The notes under the pieces were generated by a model. That model was not told the origin of the DNA. It was given only the letters and a program-made list of their open reading frames with translations, and made no database searches. Below are positions 27,589 through 39,828 of a DNA stretch of 64,000 nucleotides, piece by piece. The translations under genes and the position numbers were made by a program. Source of the stretch: Azotimanducus chitobiosivorans (GTDB taxonomy: Bacteria > Pseudomonadota > Gammaproteobacteria > Pseudomonadales > Azotimanducaceae); assembly GCA_965200235.1 (NCBI GenBank), contig OZ241339.1, positions 248,001-312,000 of the forward strand, read 5' to 3'. Numbering within the stretch: the first letter of the stretch is position 1; the number at the start of each line of letters is the position of its first letter.

Positions 27589-28938
27589 ATGACGACGAGA
27601 GAGCGTACATGGTCTTCAAGAATCGTCTTCCTATTGGCCGCTATCGGCGCGGCGATCGGCCTTGGCAACATCTGGAAGTTCCCCTATGAAGCTGGCGTAA
27701 GCGGCGGCGGCGCGTTCGTCCTCGTCTATCTCCTCTGCGTCTTTCTGGTGGCGATTCCCATTCTTGTCGCCGAGCTTTTCATCGGCCGCGCTGGCGGAGG
27801 CAGTCCGCCGCTCGCCGCAGGCGCGCTCGCGCGCAGTCAAGGACGCGCTAGCGCTTGGGCGAGCGTTGGCTGGATGGGTGTGCTGGTATCGTTCATCGTC
27901 GTGTCTTTCTACAGCGTCATCGCAGGCTGGGCACTTGGCTATATCGTCCGTGCGCCTTCAGGATTCGCGGGCGACCCCGGCGAGAATTTCGCAGCGTTCC
28001 TGTCGAATCCGTGGGAGTTGATGTTCTGGCAGCTTGTCATCTTGGCGGTCTCGGTCGGCATCGTCGCTGGCGGTATTCGCCGTGGCGTCGAACGCGCTGT
28101 CAAGGTGCTGATGCCGAGCTTGGCTGTCATGCTCGTGGTGCTGATCGCCTGCGCCGCCATTGTCGGTGACTTTGCTGCGGGCGCCCGCTTTCTGTTCGCG
28201 GTGGATTTCAGCAAAGTGAGCGCCGAGGTGGTGCTTGAGGCCATCGGTCAGGCGTTCTTTTCGGTCGGTGTCGCGGGCGGTCTGATGATGGCTTACGGCG
28301 CCTATATGCCGAAGGATGTGCCGCTGGCAAGCAGCTCGCTTGTGATTGGCAGTGCCGACACATGCGTGGCGCTGCTGGCAGGATTCATGATCTTCCCGTT
28401 GGTGTTCGCGTTCGCACTCGACCCGGCAGAAGGGCCGGGGCTGATCTATGTGTCGCTGCCTTACGCCTTTCAAGCCATGCCAGCAGGTGGGTTCGTCGGT
28501 GCGCTCTTCTTCACACTGCTTGCATTCGCGGCGGTTACAACGGTCATCGCCGCGCTCGAACCCGTGGTGGCCTACGGCGAAGATCGATTCTCGTTGTCGC
28601 GCCCGGTCATCTGCGCGGTCTCAGGAGCGCTGCTGTTCATCATTGGCCTTGGAACAGTGTTCTCATTCAGCATCTGGTCGCACATCAAGCCGCTCGCTGC
28701 TATCGAGATGTTCGCGAACCATACGATCTTCGACTTGCTCGACTACAGCGTCACCAATGTGCTCATGCCATTGGGCGGCGTCTTGATCGCGGTGTTCGTC
28801 GGCTGGCGAGTGAAGCCGGAAGACCTGCGCGCCGAGTTCGGCGAGTCCGGCGGGCGCGCGTTCTGGCTGTGGCTGCAGCTTATTCGCTATGTCGCGCCAG
28901 CGGCGATACTGGCGGTGTTCTGGGTGAATGTGAAGTAG
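27589..28938 (+). CDS. Sodium-dependent transporter, NSS/SNF family
   Basis: 449-residue inner-membrane symporter of the LeuT-fold neurotransmitter:sodium symporter family, likely for amino acids or related solutes. The first helix has the diagnostic AAIGAAIGLGNIWKFPYEA GVSGGG region; helix 6 region has GQAFFSVGVAGGLMMAYGAY; about eleven to twelve hydrophobic segments follow. ATG at 27589 is chosen; ATG at 27571 is also possible. The stop codon TAG is the start of a hairpin-forming stretch. Confidence 0.9.
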   Translation: MTTRERTWSSRIVFLLAAIGAAIGLGNIWKFPYEAGVSGGGAFVLVYLLCVFLVAIPILVAELFIGRAGGGSPPLAAGALARSQGRASAWASVGWMGVLVSFIVVSFYSVIAGWALGYIVRAPSGFAGDPGENFAAFLSNPWELMFWQLVILAVSVGIVAGGIRRGVERAVKVLMPSLAVMLVVLIACAAIVGDFAAGARFLFAVDFSKVSAEVVLEAIGQAFFSVGVAGGLMMAYGAYMPKDVPLASSSLVIGSADTCVALLAGFMIFPLVFAFALDPAEGPGLIYVSLPYAFQAMPAGGFVGALFFTLLAFAAVTTVIAALEPVVAYGEDRFSLSRPVICAVSGALLFIIGLGTVFSFSIWSHIKPLAAIEMFANHTIFDLLDYSVTNVLMPLGGVLIAVFVGWRVKPEDLRAEFGESGGRAFWLWLQLIRYVAPAAILAVFWVNVK

Positions 28939-28986
28939 GGCATAGTGTGAACACGCCCTACTTCAATCGGACAAGAGATTCCCTAG
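28932..28986. mobile_element. Insertion-end fragments and hairpin after the transporter gene
   Basis: GAAGTAGGGC and GCCCTACTTC form a perfect 10-base inverted repeat (28932-28962) immediately at the transporter stop and could act as a terminator. Within it, GCATAGTGTGAACACGCC matches (complement) the terminal sequence at 44796, and TTCAATCGGACAAGAGATTCC followed by CTAG (28962-28986) matches the right end of element A with a few changes. This looks like a chain of nested, partly deleted insertions. Confidence 0.55.
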
Positions 28987-29243
28987 GGAAGGTCTGATTA
29001 AGTCTGCAAAGCTCAGAGGCCATCAGGCGTGTGCTGGCAAGGAGTGACGAAGAAGCGTGGCAGGCCCCACGTGATGAGGAATGACGCAGCCAGCGCACGC
29101 CTGATGGCCTCCCGAAGGGCGCTTCGCGTGGTTGTGGAGGGGATTTCGTTGATTTTTTCGGTCACGGTAGTGTAAGCGAGTCGATTTCAATGTGCCAATA
29201 AGTGAAGCGCTGAGCGAAGTAGACTTGATCAGACCTTCCCTAG
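28983..29243. mobile_element. 253-bp insertion (type C) with 21-bp terminal repeats, CTAG-flanked
   Basis: CTAG at 28983-28986 and 29240-29243. The ends GGAAGGTCTGATTAAGTCTG and GGAAGGTCTGATCAAGTCTA (complement of the right end) match at all but two positions over about 21 bases and share the GGAAGGTCT start with element A. No coding capacity seen. Confidence 0.75.
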
Positions 29244-29551
29244 TGCTCCGTCAAACTAAAAATGAGGCATCAGTGGCTGCGGGCAGTTTCTGTGCAAGGC
29301 GCGTCGCGCAGGGAATACCCCGCCGTATTTCCAAGCGGCGCAACGCCGCACGGGGGCTGCCCGCAGCCACCCGAAGGGCGCGCCCACAAGCGCCCATCGA
29401 CATTCTTGCGAGGGTTGCCCCTCGCGCTTCTTGGCTGAGGGCTCCGTTGCGGCCCTTGGAAATACGGCCAGGTATTCCCTGCGGGCCGCGCCTTGCATCT
29501 GGGCGCTTGTGGGCGCGCTGATACCTCATTTTTAGTTTGACGGAGCACCAG
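29240..29551. mobile_element. 304-bp insertion (type D) with terminal repeats, CTAG/CCAG-flanked
   Basis: Shares CTAG 29240-29243 with element C, spans 29244-29547, and ends at CCAG (one change from CTAG). The terminal repeat TGCTCCGTCAAACTAAAAAT GAGG is perfect over 24 bases. The interior is GC-rich with nested inverted repeats and resembles the interior of element E at 44021 (shared CGCAGGGAATA, CCAAG..GCAACGC, CCCGAAGGGCGCGC). Confidence 0.75.
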
Positions 29552-29585
29552 GCGGTCAGATGGCAGGCTTGCTGACACAGGTTTG

Positions 29586-30010
29586 ATGGTACCGGTGAGT
29601 GGCATGAGTCGCGGTATTGGTAGTCGCTACGTTGGCCAAGGTCTCGGCACGAACGCGGTCAACGGCGCTGATCGCAACCGCATCGCGCTCGAACGGATGC
29701 TGCTGCGCAGCGACTTCGCCATCACCCGTTCGCACGGTGATGGCGAAGAAGGCGAAACGCCCGCGACCTATGCCTTCTGGGGACGCGCCTCTGAGACGCG
29801 CGTTGACGGTGCCGTGGATGGATTGAGCCTCGGCGGCGATGTCGTGACAGGTCTGTTTGGCGCGGACTATGCGAAGGAGAGCTGACCCTGAGGCCTGAAG
29901 GTGATGTCGGGCTGCGCACCGATATTGGCTGGCAGATGGCGGCCTTGGGCGCGCGTGACGAATTGCTGCGCATCCCGCTCATCGGCGAGTTCGCGCGCTC
30001 TCATAATTGA
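29586..30010 (+). pseudogene. Remnant of an autotransporter-like outer-membrane beta-barrel
   Basis: Two frames together resemble the C-terminal barrel of large surface proteins: first AFWGRASETRVDGAVDGLSLGGDVVTGLFGADYA (29586-29885), then, in another frame, LTLRPEGDVGLRTDIGWQ ending LIGEFARSHN at a stop (30008-30010). The strand-turn-strand pattern WGR..GLSLGGDV..GADYA is characteristic. The rest of the barrel and all of the passenger are missing, and the upstream end abuts element D, so this is a decayed gene. Confidence 0.6.
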
Positions 30011-30391
30011 CTTTCAGACGGTGCTGCGCGCACAGCAAAGAGGCGGCTACTTCGGCGGCTTTGAGTATGAGCCTGTAGGTGGCGTCGATGGCATTGATGA
30101 TGTCAGCGAGCAAGTGGAGTCCGGTCTCGAAATCCAAGCGGACTTTTGATTTTGATCGTTGCCGTGCGCCCGTCTGTCATGCACGCGCAGGTACTCGGCG
30201 ATGTTCCCTGCGAAGCGGCAGTCAATCAGTGAACACCCCCCAGTGCTCCGCGAACCGCCTTCTCCCCTTTGAGCGGTTGATCGAGGACACTATCGAGCCA
30301 TATTTGACGAATATCGAATTGAACGAGGTCAAATGCTCAAAGGGGCGAGCGGAAGCGGATTTGTAGCCGCGAATTCCTACGGCGCAGGCTC
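30011..30391. other. Non-coding stretch with a diverged type B insertion
   Basis: 30011-30254 shows nothing I recognise. About 30255-30391 is a diverged copy of element B: read on the minus strand it starts GAGCCTGCGCCGTAGGAATT after CTAG (30392-30395) and retains the interior inverted pair (CCCCTTTGAG / CTCAAAGGGG). Its other terminal repeat is lost. Confidence 0.6.
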
Positions 30392-30439
30392 CTAGAAGTC
30401 GCTACTATGCGCGCTGCAATAACCTTTGAAGAGAACCAG

Positions 30440-31572
30440 ATGCGTTCACCAATTTGCGATCAACTCGACATTGAGTTCCCTTTGCTCGCATTTACTCACT
30501 GCCGCGATGTGGTCGTGGCTGTTTCCAAGGCAGGTGGCATGGGCGTGCTCGGCGCGGCTGGCTACTCGACCGATCAGCTTGAAATCGAACTTAACTGGAT
30601 CGACGAGCATATTGACGGCAAGCCCTACGGTGTCGATTTGATCGCGCCGACATCAATGGCGGTCACGGACGATGCGGGTACTGAATCCCTGGCTGCCATG
30701 GTGCCGCAGGAGAATCGTCAGTTTGCTTTGGACGTGTTGAAGAAGTACGAAATCGACGGTTCGGATGTGTACGAGCACGCGCTCGGCTTAGGTCGCGGCT
30801 TCCTCAACGAGAAGCGTGCTGGCACCGTCATCGACGTTGCTTTCTCGCACCCGATCAAGCTCATCGCCAACGCGCTTGGCGTGCCTCCAAAGTATATGAT
30901 CGACATGGGCAAGCGGCATGAGGTTGCGACGGCGGCGCTTGTTGGCGCCAAGGAGCACGCGGTCAAGCAAGTGGCGGCTGGTGTGGATATGCTCATCGTC
31001 GCTGGCACGGAAGCCGGCGGGCATTGCGGCGATGTCTCGACTATGGTGCTGGTGCCTGAAGTCGTGAAGGCCGTTGACGGCTCGGGTGTGTCGATCCTCG
31101 CCGCCGGGGGCATCGTCACAGGCCGACAAATGGCGGCGTGCATGGCCATGGGCGCGCATGGCGCGTGGACAGCATCCATGTGGCTGACCACGATCGAGGC
31201 TGAAACGCCGATGCACATCAAGGAAAAGTACGTCGAGGCCACGTCGCGAGAAACTGTCCGATCAAAGGCTCGAACCGGTAAGTTCTCGCGTCAGCTTCGC
31301 TCGCCCTGGACAGACGCTTGGGAGTCCGAAGCGTCTCCCGGTTCGCTGCCGATGCCCTTGCAGTCCCTTGTTTCGGAGCCACCACTCTCAAAAGTCGCCA
31401 AGCTCGCCGAAGGCGGACATGAAGGCGCGCGGCAGCTCGCCACCTACTTTGTGGGGCAGGGCGTGGGTCTCATGGACAGCATTCAATCGACGCGCGATGT
31501 CATGCGCGAGTTCATGGAAGACTATGTGGAGGCGGTCGAGCGACTTGCCGGCGTCGTCGGCGACTCGCGCAC

Positions 31573-31576
<4 letters not shown>
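30440..31576 (+). CDS. Nitronate monooxygenase-like FMN protein
   Basis: 378-residue TIM-barrel flavoprotein of the NPD/2-nitropropane dioxygenase family. Signatures: QLDIEFPLLAFTH near the start, SKAGGMGVLGAAGYS, VDMLIVAGTEAGGHCG, ILAAGGIVTGRQMAACMAMGA. It could oxidise nitronates or act as an enoyl reductase-like enzyme; substrate unknown. ATG at 30440 follows GAAGAGAACCAG; the upstream in-frame ATG at 30407 is less likely. The stop overlaps the ileS start (TTGA). Confidence 0.88.
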
Positions 31577-34713
<3,137 letters not shown>

Positions 34714-34839
34714 AAATTACGCTCTGCCGAACTTTACTACCGCTATCGCCAGTCAAACCGCACGTGCACATGCTCAATTTGGCGCATGATGATGGCCGGC
34801 ACGGGTTCCGGCGGAGGCTTGTCAATACATAATGTCTAG
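34714..34839. other. ileS 3' flank with half of a type F insertion
   Basis: Between ileS and the dead P450 copy. GTCAATACATAATGT (34821-34835) followed by CTAG (34836-34839) equals the right end of the insertion at 7087-7154. No left end is found. A GCCGG..CCGGC hairpin precedes it at about 34795-34812. Confidence 0.6.
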
Positions 34840-35619
34840 GTCGAGGGAGAGGTTCTTCGTGCGCCTGAGCAAGGTCGCAAATCCGAGGTTCAGTTCTTGG
34901 CGCGCGAGCGGTGCGCCCATGCAGTGATGTATGCCTGAGCCGAACGCCATGTGCATGCCCGCCTTGCTCCTGTCGAGGTCGATTTCATCCGGTGCTTCGA
35001 ACACGCACTCATCCCGGTTCGCTGCGCCGAAGCGCAGCATGACAACGTCGCCTGCTTTCAATGGATAGCCGCCGATCTCGGTATCGGCAGTGACAATTTT
35101 TGGAAAGCCTTGCACAGGTGATTCGGTACGCAGGATTTCCTCGACAAAGGTTCGAATCTTCTCAGGATGCGAACGCAACTCATCCTGCAATTCGGGACGC
35201 TCGCAGAGCGCAATCATGCCCCAACCAAAAGCGGCGGTCGTCGTTTCCTGACCAGCGACCAGAAACTGGCGCAATATGCTCCAGGCTTCGCTATACGGTG
35301 TGCTTTGGTCGATCAAGGGTGAGCAGCGTCGGCACGTCCGTGATGAATTGCTCTTCGATGTGATTGAGCGCTTCTTTCGTCTCAGGCGAAGCCGCTGCAA
35401 CGCGCATCTGCTGCGCTTTTAGCATAAAGTCACCGACCTCATTCGAGTAGGTCTAGGGGTCGCGCAAGATCTCACGCAGGAGGTCGTAGCGCGAAACGAT
35501 GTGCATGCCGAGTTCTTCGGCAAAGTACACTGGCGCCTCGTCGCGCAGGCGCTTGTGAATGCCGTGCGGTGAAGTTAAGAATTCGCTACCGAGGAGTTGA
35601 AAGTCAATGTCTAGCCCTC
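34837..35619 (-). pseudogene. Dead cytochrome P450 copy
   Basis: Minus-strand sequence homologous to the two intact P450 genes that lie upstream. The start codon position reads ATT (IDFQLLGSEFLTSPH versus MDIQLFDIQTLKSPH), a TAG interrupts ILRDP*TYS near 35453, and a central segment is deleted so that the early LTLDRPKHTV region jumps to SEAWSILRQFLVAGQETTTAAF. The heme loop survives (AFGSGIHHCMGAPLARQE). The 3' end is cut at a CTAG-bordered insertion end, which replaces the last residues with DIMY and a stop. A recent tandem duplicate in decay. Confidence 0.88.
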
Positions 35620-35667
35620 AACGGCGGTGATATTCTCAACCACTCATAATACGTTGAACGAAGGGCT

Positions 35668-36924
35668 TTATCGCCATTGAAACCGGACATGAAGATGTGC
35701 AAGATTGCGTAGCACAAAGCTTGGTTCGGCTTCTGGCGCAGGCTCGTCCGGGTCGAGCGAGAAGTTCTTCATGCGCTTGATGAACGATGCAAATCCGAGA
35801 TTCAGTTCTTGGCGTGCGAGTGGTGCGCCGATGCAGTGATGCACGCCTGAACTAAACGCCATTTGCATGCCCGCCTTGGGCCTGTCGATCACCACCTCGT
35901 CCGCTGCCTCGAACATGCGCTCGTCGCGATTCGCCGCGCCGAAGCGAAGCATGACCACGTCGCCCGCCTTCAGACGATAGCCGCCAAGTTCGGTATCGAC
36001 GGCGACCACTCTCGGCAAGCCTTGCACCGGCGACTCGATGCGCAGGATTTCCTCGACAAAGGTGCGAATCTTCTCTGGATGGGCATGTAATTCATCTTGC
36101 AATTCGGGATGCTCGCACAGAGCGAGCATCCCCCATCCAAACGCGCTCGTGGTTGTTTCGTGACCAGCGACCAGAAACTGCCGCAAGATGCTCGCCGCTT
36201 CGCCGTGCGTGAGCAGCCTGTCCTCGGGCTCCAGGCGCGAGTTTGCGAGAATCGAAATCATGTCTTCGCATGGCTCGCGGCGACGCTCTTCCAGAATGCG
36301 CAGGAGCAGGCGCTGCAGATCAAGCTCGATTTGCGTGCGGCGAATGAACTCGTCGTCTTCGTACATGTTGATGCGAAGCGCATCCGCGAGCACGCCGGCA
36401 CCGCGTTCAAACGCTTCGCGGTCTTCCGCCGGCACGCCCAAGCGATCGCCAATAATGGTCAGCGGGATAGGGAACGCGATCTCAGAAATGAACTCGACTG
36501 AAGTTTCATCGCCGAGCGCATCGAGCACCTCGTCAATGACGTTCTGCACCGCTGCCTCCGCACTCTTGATCCGCGAGCCAGTGAACAGCTTGTCGACAAG
36601 GCTGCGGTAGACGGTGTGCTTCGGACGGTCCAGGGTGAGCATGGTTGGTGGCTCTGGAACCAGTTGCTTGCGAAGCTTCTGAACCGTCTCCTGCGTTTCG
36701 GACGACGCGCCTTGAAAGCGTATTTCCTGCGGCCTTTGCAGAAAGTCGCCCACCTGACTCGAATAGGTTTCCGGGTCGCGCAAGGCTTGCCGCAGGAGAT
36801 CGTAGCGCGAGACGACGTGCAGGCCGAGTTCCTTGGCAAAGTACACTGGCGCTTCGTCGCGCAGGCGCTTGTGGGCGTCGTGCGGCGACTTCAAGGTTTG
36901 GATATCGAAAAGTTGAATATCCAT
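35668..36924 (-). CDS. Cytochrome P450
   Basis: 418-residue soluble bacterial P450. I-helix oxygen-activation motif AGHETTTSAF (about residue 245), ExxR in EEILRIES, and the heme-cysteine loop AFSSGVHHCIGAPLARQE (FxxGxHxCxG) near residue 355. It requires external ferredoxin and reductase, none of which are adjacent. Middle member of three tandem, same-strand P450 copies. Substrate unknown; neighbouring flavin monooxygenase and ggt-like genes do not define a pathway. Confidence 0.95.
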   Translation of the reverse strand: MDIQLFDIQTLKSPHDAHKRLRDEAPVYFAKELGLHVVSRYDLLRQALRDPETYSSQVGDFLQRPQEIRFQGASSETQETVQKLRKQLVPEPPTMLTLDRPKHTVYRSLVDKLFTGSRIKSAEAAVQNVIDEVLDALGDETSVEFISEIAFPIPLTIIGDRLGVPAEDREAFERGAGVLADALRINMYEDDEFIRRTQIELDLQRLLLRILEERRREPCEDMISILANSRLEPEDRLLTHGEAASILRQFLVAGHETTTSAFGWGMLALCEHPELQDELHAHPEKIRTFVEEILRIESPVQGLPRVVAVDTELGGYRLKAGDVVMLRFGAANRDERMFEAADEVVIDRPKAGMQMAFSSGVHHCIGAPLARQELNLGFASFIKRMKNFSLDPDEPAPEAEPSFVLRNLAHLHVRFQWR

Positions 36925-36979
36925 CGCAGGTTCTACGGTGATGCCGCTGCCCTTATTGAGGCATGTTCGGCTTGCGCGC

Positions 36980-38254
36980 TTAGCGCCATTCGAACCGCAT
37001 ATGCAGATGCCGCAGACAGCGCATCACGAAGCTCGGCTCGGCCTCTGGCTCGGGCTTGTCCGGGTCGAGCGTAAAGTTCTTCATGCGCTTGATGATGGAC
37101 GCAAACCCAAGATTCATTTCCTGACGTGCCAGCGGCGCACCGATGCAGTAGTGAATGCCTGCGCTGAACGCCATGTGCATGCCGATTTTCGCCCGGTCCA
37201 TAACGATTTCATCAGGCGCCTCGAAGGTGCGTTCGTCTCGATTGGCGCCGCCGTAGCGAACCATGACAACATCGCCAGCCTTTAAGGGATAACCGCCGAG
37301 TTCGGTATCGGCGGTGACGATTCTCGGCAATAATTGCACGGGTGATTCGTAGCGCAGAATCTCCTCGCAAAAGGCGCTTATCCTGTCGGGGTTCGCGTAC
37401 AGTTCATCCTGTAATTCAGGATGCTCGCAAAGCGCGAGCATGCCCCACCCCAATGCGCTTGCCGCAGTCTCTTGACCGGCAACCAAGAACTGCCGCAGGA
37501 TGCTCACCGCTTCGCCACGAGTGAGTGGCCTGTCTTCCGCTTCGAGCCTAGCATTCGCGAGTATCGAAATCATGTCGTCTCGGGGCTCACGGTGTCGCTC
37601 ATCAAGGATGCGCAAAAGCATCCGCTGTAAGTCAAGATCGATCTGACCGCGGTTGACGAGCTCCTCATCGTCGTACATCCGCATGTGGAGCGTGTCGCCA
37701 GCAATTTTGGCACCGCGCTCGAACAACTCCCGGTCCGCATCCGGCACGCCCATGCGCTCGCGAATCACAGTCATTGGAATAGGAAACGCGATCTTGGAAA
37801 TGAACTCAACAGGGTGGCTCTCTGATGATTGCCTCTCCCCGCCGGCAGCGTCAAGGATCTTGTCGATGACCTTTTGTGTGGCGCCTTCGGCGCTCTTGAT
37901 GCGCGATACGGTGAACAGCTTATCGACAACGCTGCGGTACATGGCGTGCTCCGGGCGGTCGAGGGTGATCATCGTCTCCGGTTCATGAACAAGTTGCTCG
38001 CGAATATGCGTGATCTTCTCTTGGGTCTCAGGCGACGCCGCTTCGAAGCGCATGGTTAGCGGCTTTTGAAAAAAGTCGGTGATTCGGCTCGAATAGGTCT
38101 TCGGGTCGAGCAGCACTTCACGCACGAGGTTGTAGCGAGCGACGACATGGAAGCCGAGCTCCTTGGCAAAGTACACCGGCTGCTCACGCAGGCGCTTATT
38201 GAGCGCGTGCGGGGATCTCAAGACATCGGCATTAAATAGTTGAATATCATCCAT
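36980..38254 (-). CDS. Cytochrome P450, tandem paralog
   Basis: 424-residue paralog of the preceding P450, with the same MDDIQLFNADVLRSPHAL-type start, AGQETAASALGW in the I-helix (Ala replaces the second Thr of the usual ETT), EEILRYES, and the heme loop AFSAGIHYCIGAPLARQE. An insertion ERQSSESHP after the DAAGG region distinguishes it. It starts two bases after the ggt-like gene stop, implying one transcript with that gene. Confidence 0.95.
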   Translation of the reverse strand: MDDIQLFNADVLRSPHALNKRLREQPVYFAKELGFHVVARYNLVREVLLDPKTYSSRITDFFQKPLTMRFEAASPETQEKITHIREQLVHEPETMITLDRPEHAMYRSVVDKLFTVSRIKSAEGATQKVIDKILDAAGGERQSSESHPVEFISKIAFPIPMTVIRERMGVPDADRELFERGAKIAGDTLHMRMYDDEELVNRGQIDLDLQRMLLRILDERHREPRDDMISILANARLEAEDRPLTRGEAVSILRQFLVAGQETAASALGWGMLALCEHPELQDELYANPDRISAFCEEILRYESPVQLLPRIVTADTELGGYPLKAGDVVMVRYGGANRDERTFEAPDEIVMDRAKIGMHMAFSAGIHYCIGAPLARQEMNLGFASIIKRMKNFTLDPDKPEPEAEPSFVMRCLRHLHMRFEWR

Positions 38255-38256
38255 TG

Positions 38257-39828
38257 CTAATAGCCGACGGCGATTCCTTCCTTGCGGTGGTCTGAAGCAC
38301 CCATATTACAGTCTTTGGTGTGCAATATGAGTTGTGCGCCGCCGAACAGTTCTGAATCAAGTCCCGCCCGCACGCTGTGGCCGCGCGCTTCTAGCCCTTC
38401 GACAAGACGTGCATCCATGCCCGCTTCAAGGCCGAGCGTGAAATCAGGAAACACGTGCCAGCGCGGCGCATCGCTCGCAGCTTGCGGATTCTGGCGGTAG
38501 TCGAAGATGCGCGTGACCATTTGCACATGGCCTTGATGCTGCATGTGCCCGCCCATGACGCCGAAGCTTAATCGTGGCTCGCCGGCTTCCGTCACAAAGC
38601 CCGGAATAATCGTATGAAAGGGGCGCTTATTCGGGCCAACTTGATTCGGATGGCCGCGTTCCAGTGTGAAGCCGGCGCCGCGATTTTGTAGCGCGATACC
38701 CGTGCCGGGCACGACAATCCCAGAACCGAACCCCATGTAATTCGACTGGATGAACGACACCATCATGCCGCTCGCATCGGCAGTGGTGAGATAGACGGTG
38801 TCGCTGCTCGGGATGAGTGTGGCGGGTTCATTCGACGCGCGCAGCAGATCAATGTGCTGCGCTGCTCGATCGATATGCTCCTCTTGCAAAAGCGATTCGG
38901 GCGGATGACGCATATGGCCTCGATCTGCGATGTGCGCGAATGCCGCACGAATGGCGATCTTCATGGCTTCGACTTGCAGATGCACGGCATCGACCGAATC
39001 AAGCGCCGGCGCTTCGAATCGATTGAGGATGGCGAGCGCGATAAGCGCGGCGAGACCTTGCCCGTTCGGTGGAGTCTCGTGCAATGCCACGTTTCGATAC
39101 GGCGTAGAAAGCGGTGTCACCCATTTCGACTCATGCGACTCAAGATCGCTTCGGCGCAAAGCGCCGCCCGCCTTGCGAGATGCGTCGTGCATGGCATCAG
39201 CCAATTCGCCGTGATAGAAAGCCTCGCCATGGCTTGCGGCGATGCGTTCCAAGGTAGTCGCGAGGTCGGGCCGACGGAATCGTTCTCCAGCGCTTGGCGC
39301 GGTCAGGAAGTGGGCGCGCCAATCGGGGAATCCTGCGTACAGGCGCTCTGCTTCCTGCCAACGCTTGGCGGTGATAGGTCCGACTGGGAACCCATCGCGC
39401 GCGTAATGAATGCCAGCTTCAAACAGTTCTTCGAACTGCAAACGACCGAAGCGTTCGGAGAGCATCGCCCACGCGCTCACGGCGCCCGGCACGGTCACGG
39501 CGTCCCATCCGTAATGCGGCATCCTCGCATGTCTTCCAAATCTCTCTCGATTCAGGTCCGCTGGCGACTTGCCGGAAGCGTTGAGTCCATGCAATTCCGT
39601 TCCGTCCCAAAGAATCGCGAAGGCGTCGCTGCCGACGCCATTGCTGCATGGTTCGACGACGGTGAGCGTGATCGCAGCGGCCAGCGCTGCATCGACAGCA
39701 TTGCCGCCGCGGCGAAGTGCATGGATTCCGGCTTCTGCCGCGAGTGGCTGCGATGTGGCAACCAGATTGTCCGCGCAGACAGGTGCGCGTTGCGACGCAT
39801 ATGGCTGCGAGAAATCTAGCGCTCGCAT
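38257..39828 (-). CDS. Gamma-glutamyltransferase family protein, no signal peptide
   Basis: 523-residue Ntn-hydrolase of the ggt/cephalosporin-acylase group. RRGGNAVDAALAAAITLTV, GVGSDAFAILWDG, the presumed catalytic Thr in SSDTVYLTTADASG, GSGIVVPGTGIALQNRGAGF and GVMGGHMQHQGHVQM. No signal peptide is seen, unlike the ggt at 25.2 kb, so it is probably cytosolic and acts on a different gamma-glutamyl or amide substrate. It overlaps glnD by 13 bases and precedes two P450 genes. Confidence 0.88.
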   Translation of the reverse strand: MRALDFSQPYASQRAPVCADNLVATSQPLAAEAGIHALRRGGNAVDAALAAAITLTVVEPCSNGVGSDAFAILWDGTELHGLNASGKSPADLNRERFGRHARMPHYGWDAVTVPGAVSAWAMLSERFGRLQFEELFEAGIHYARDGFPVGPITAKRWQEAERLYAGFPDWRAHFLTAPSAGERFRRPDLATTLERIAASHGEAFYHGELADAMHDASRKAGGALRRSDLESHESKWVTPLSTPYRNVALHETPPNGQGLAALIALAILNRFEAPALDSVDAVHLQVEAMKIAIRAAFAHIADRGHMRHPPESLLQEEHIDRAAQHIDLLRASNEPATLIPSSDTVYLTTADASGMMVSFIQSNYMGFGSGIVVPGTGIALQNRGAGFTLERGHPNQVGPNKRPFHTIIPGFVTEAGEPRLSFGVMGGHMQHQGHVQMVTRIFDYRQNPQAASDAPRWHVFPDFTLGLEAGMDARLVEGLEARGHSVRAGLDSELFGGAQLILHTKDCNMGASDHRKEGIAVGY

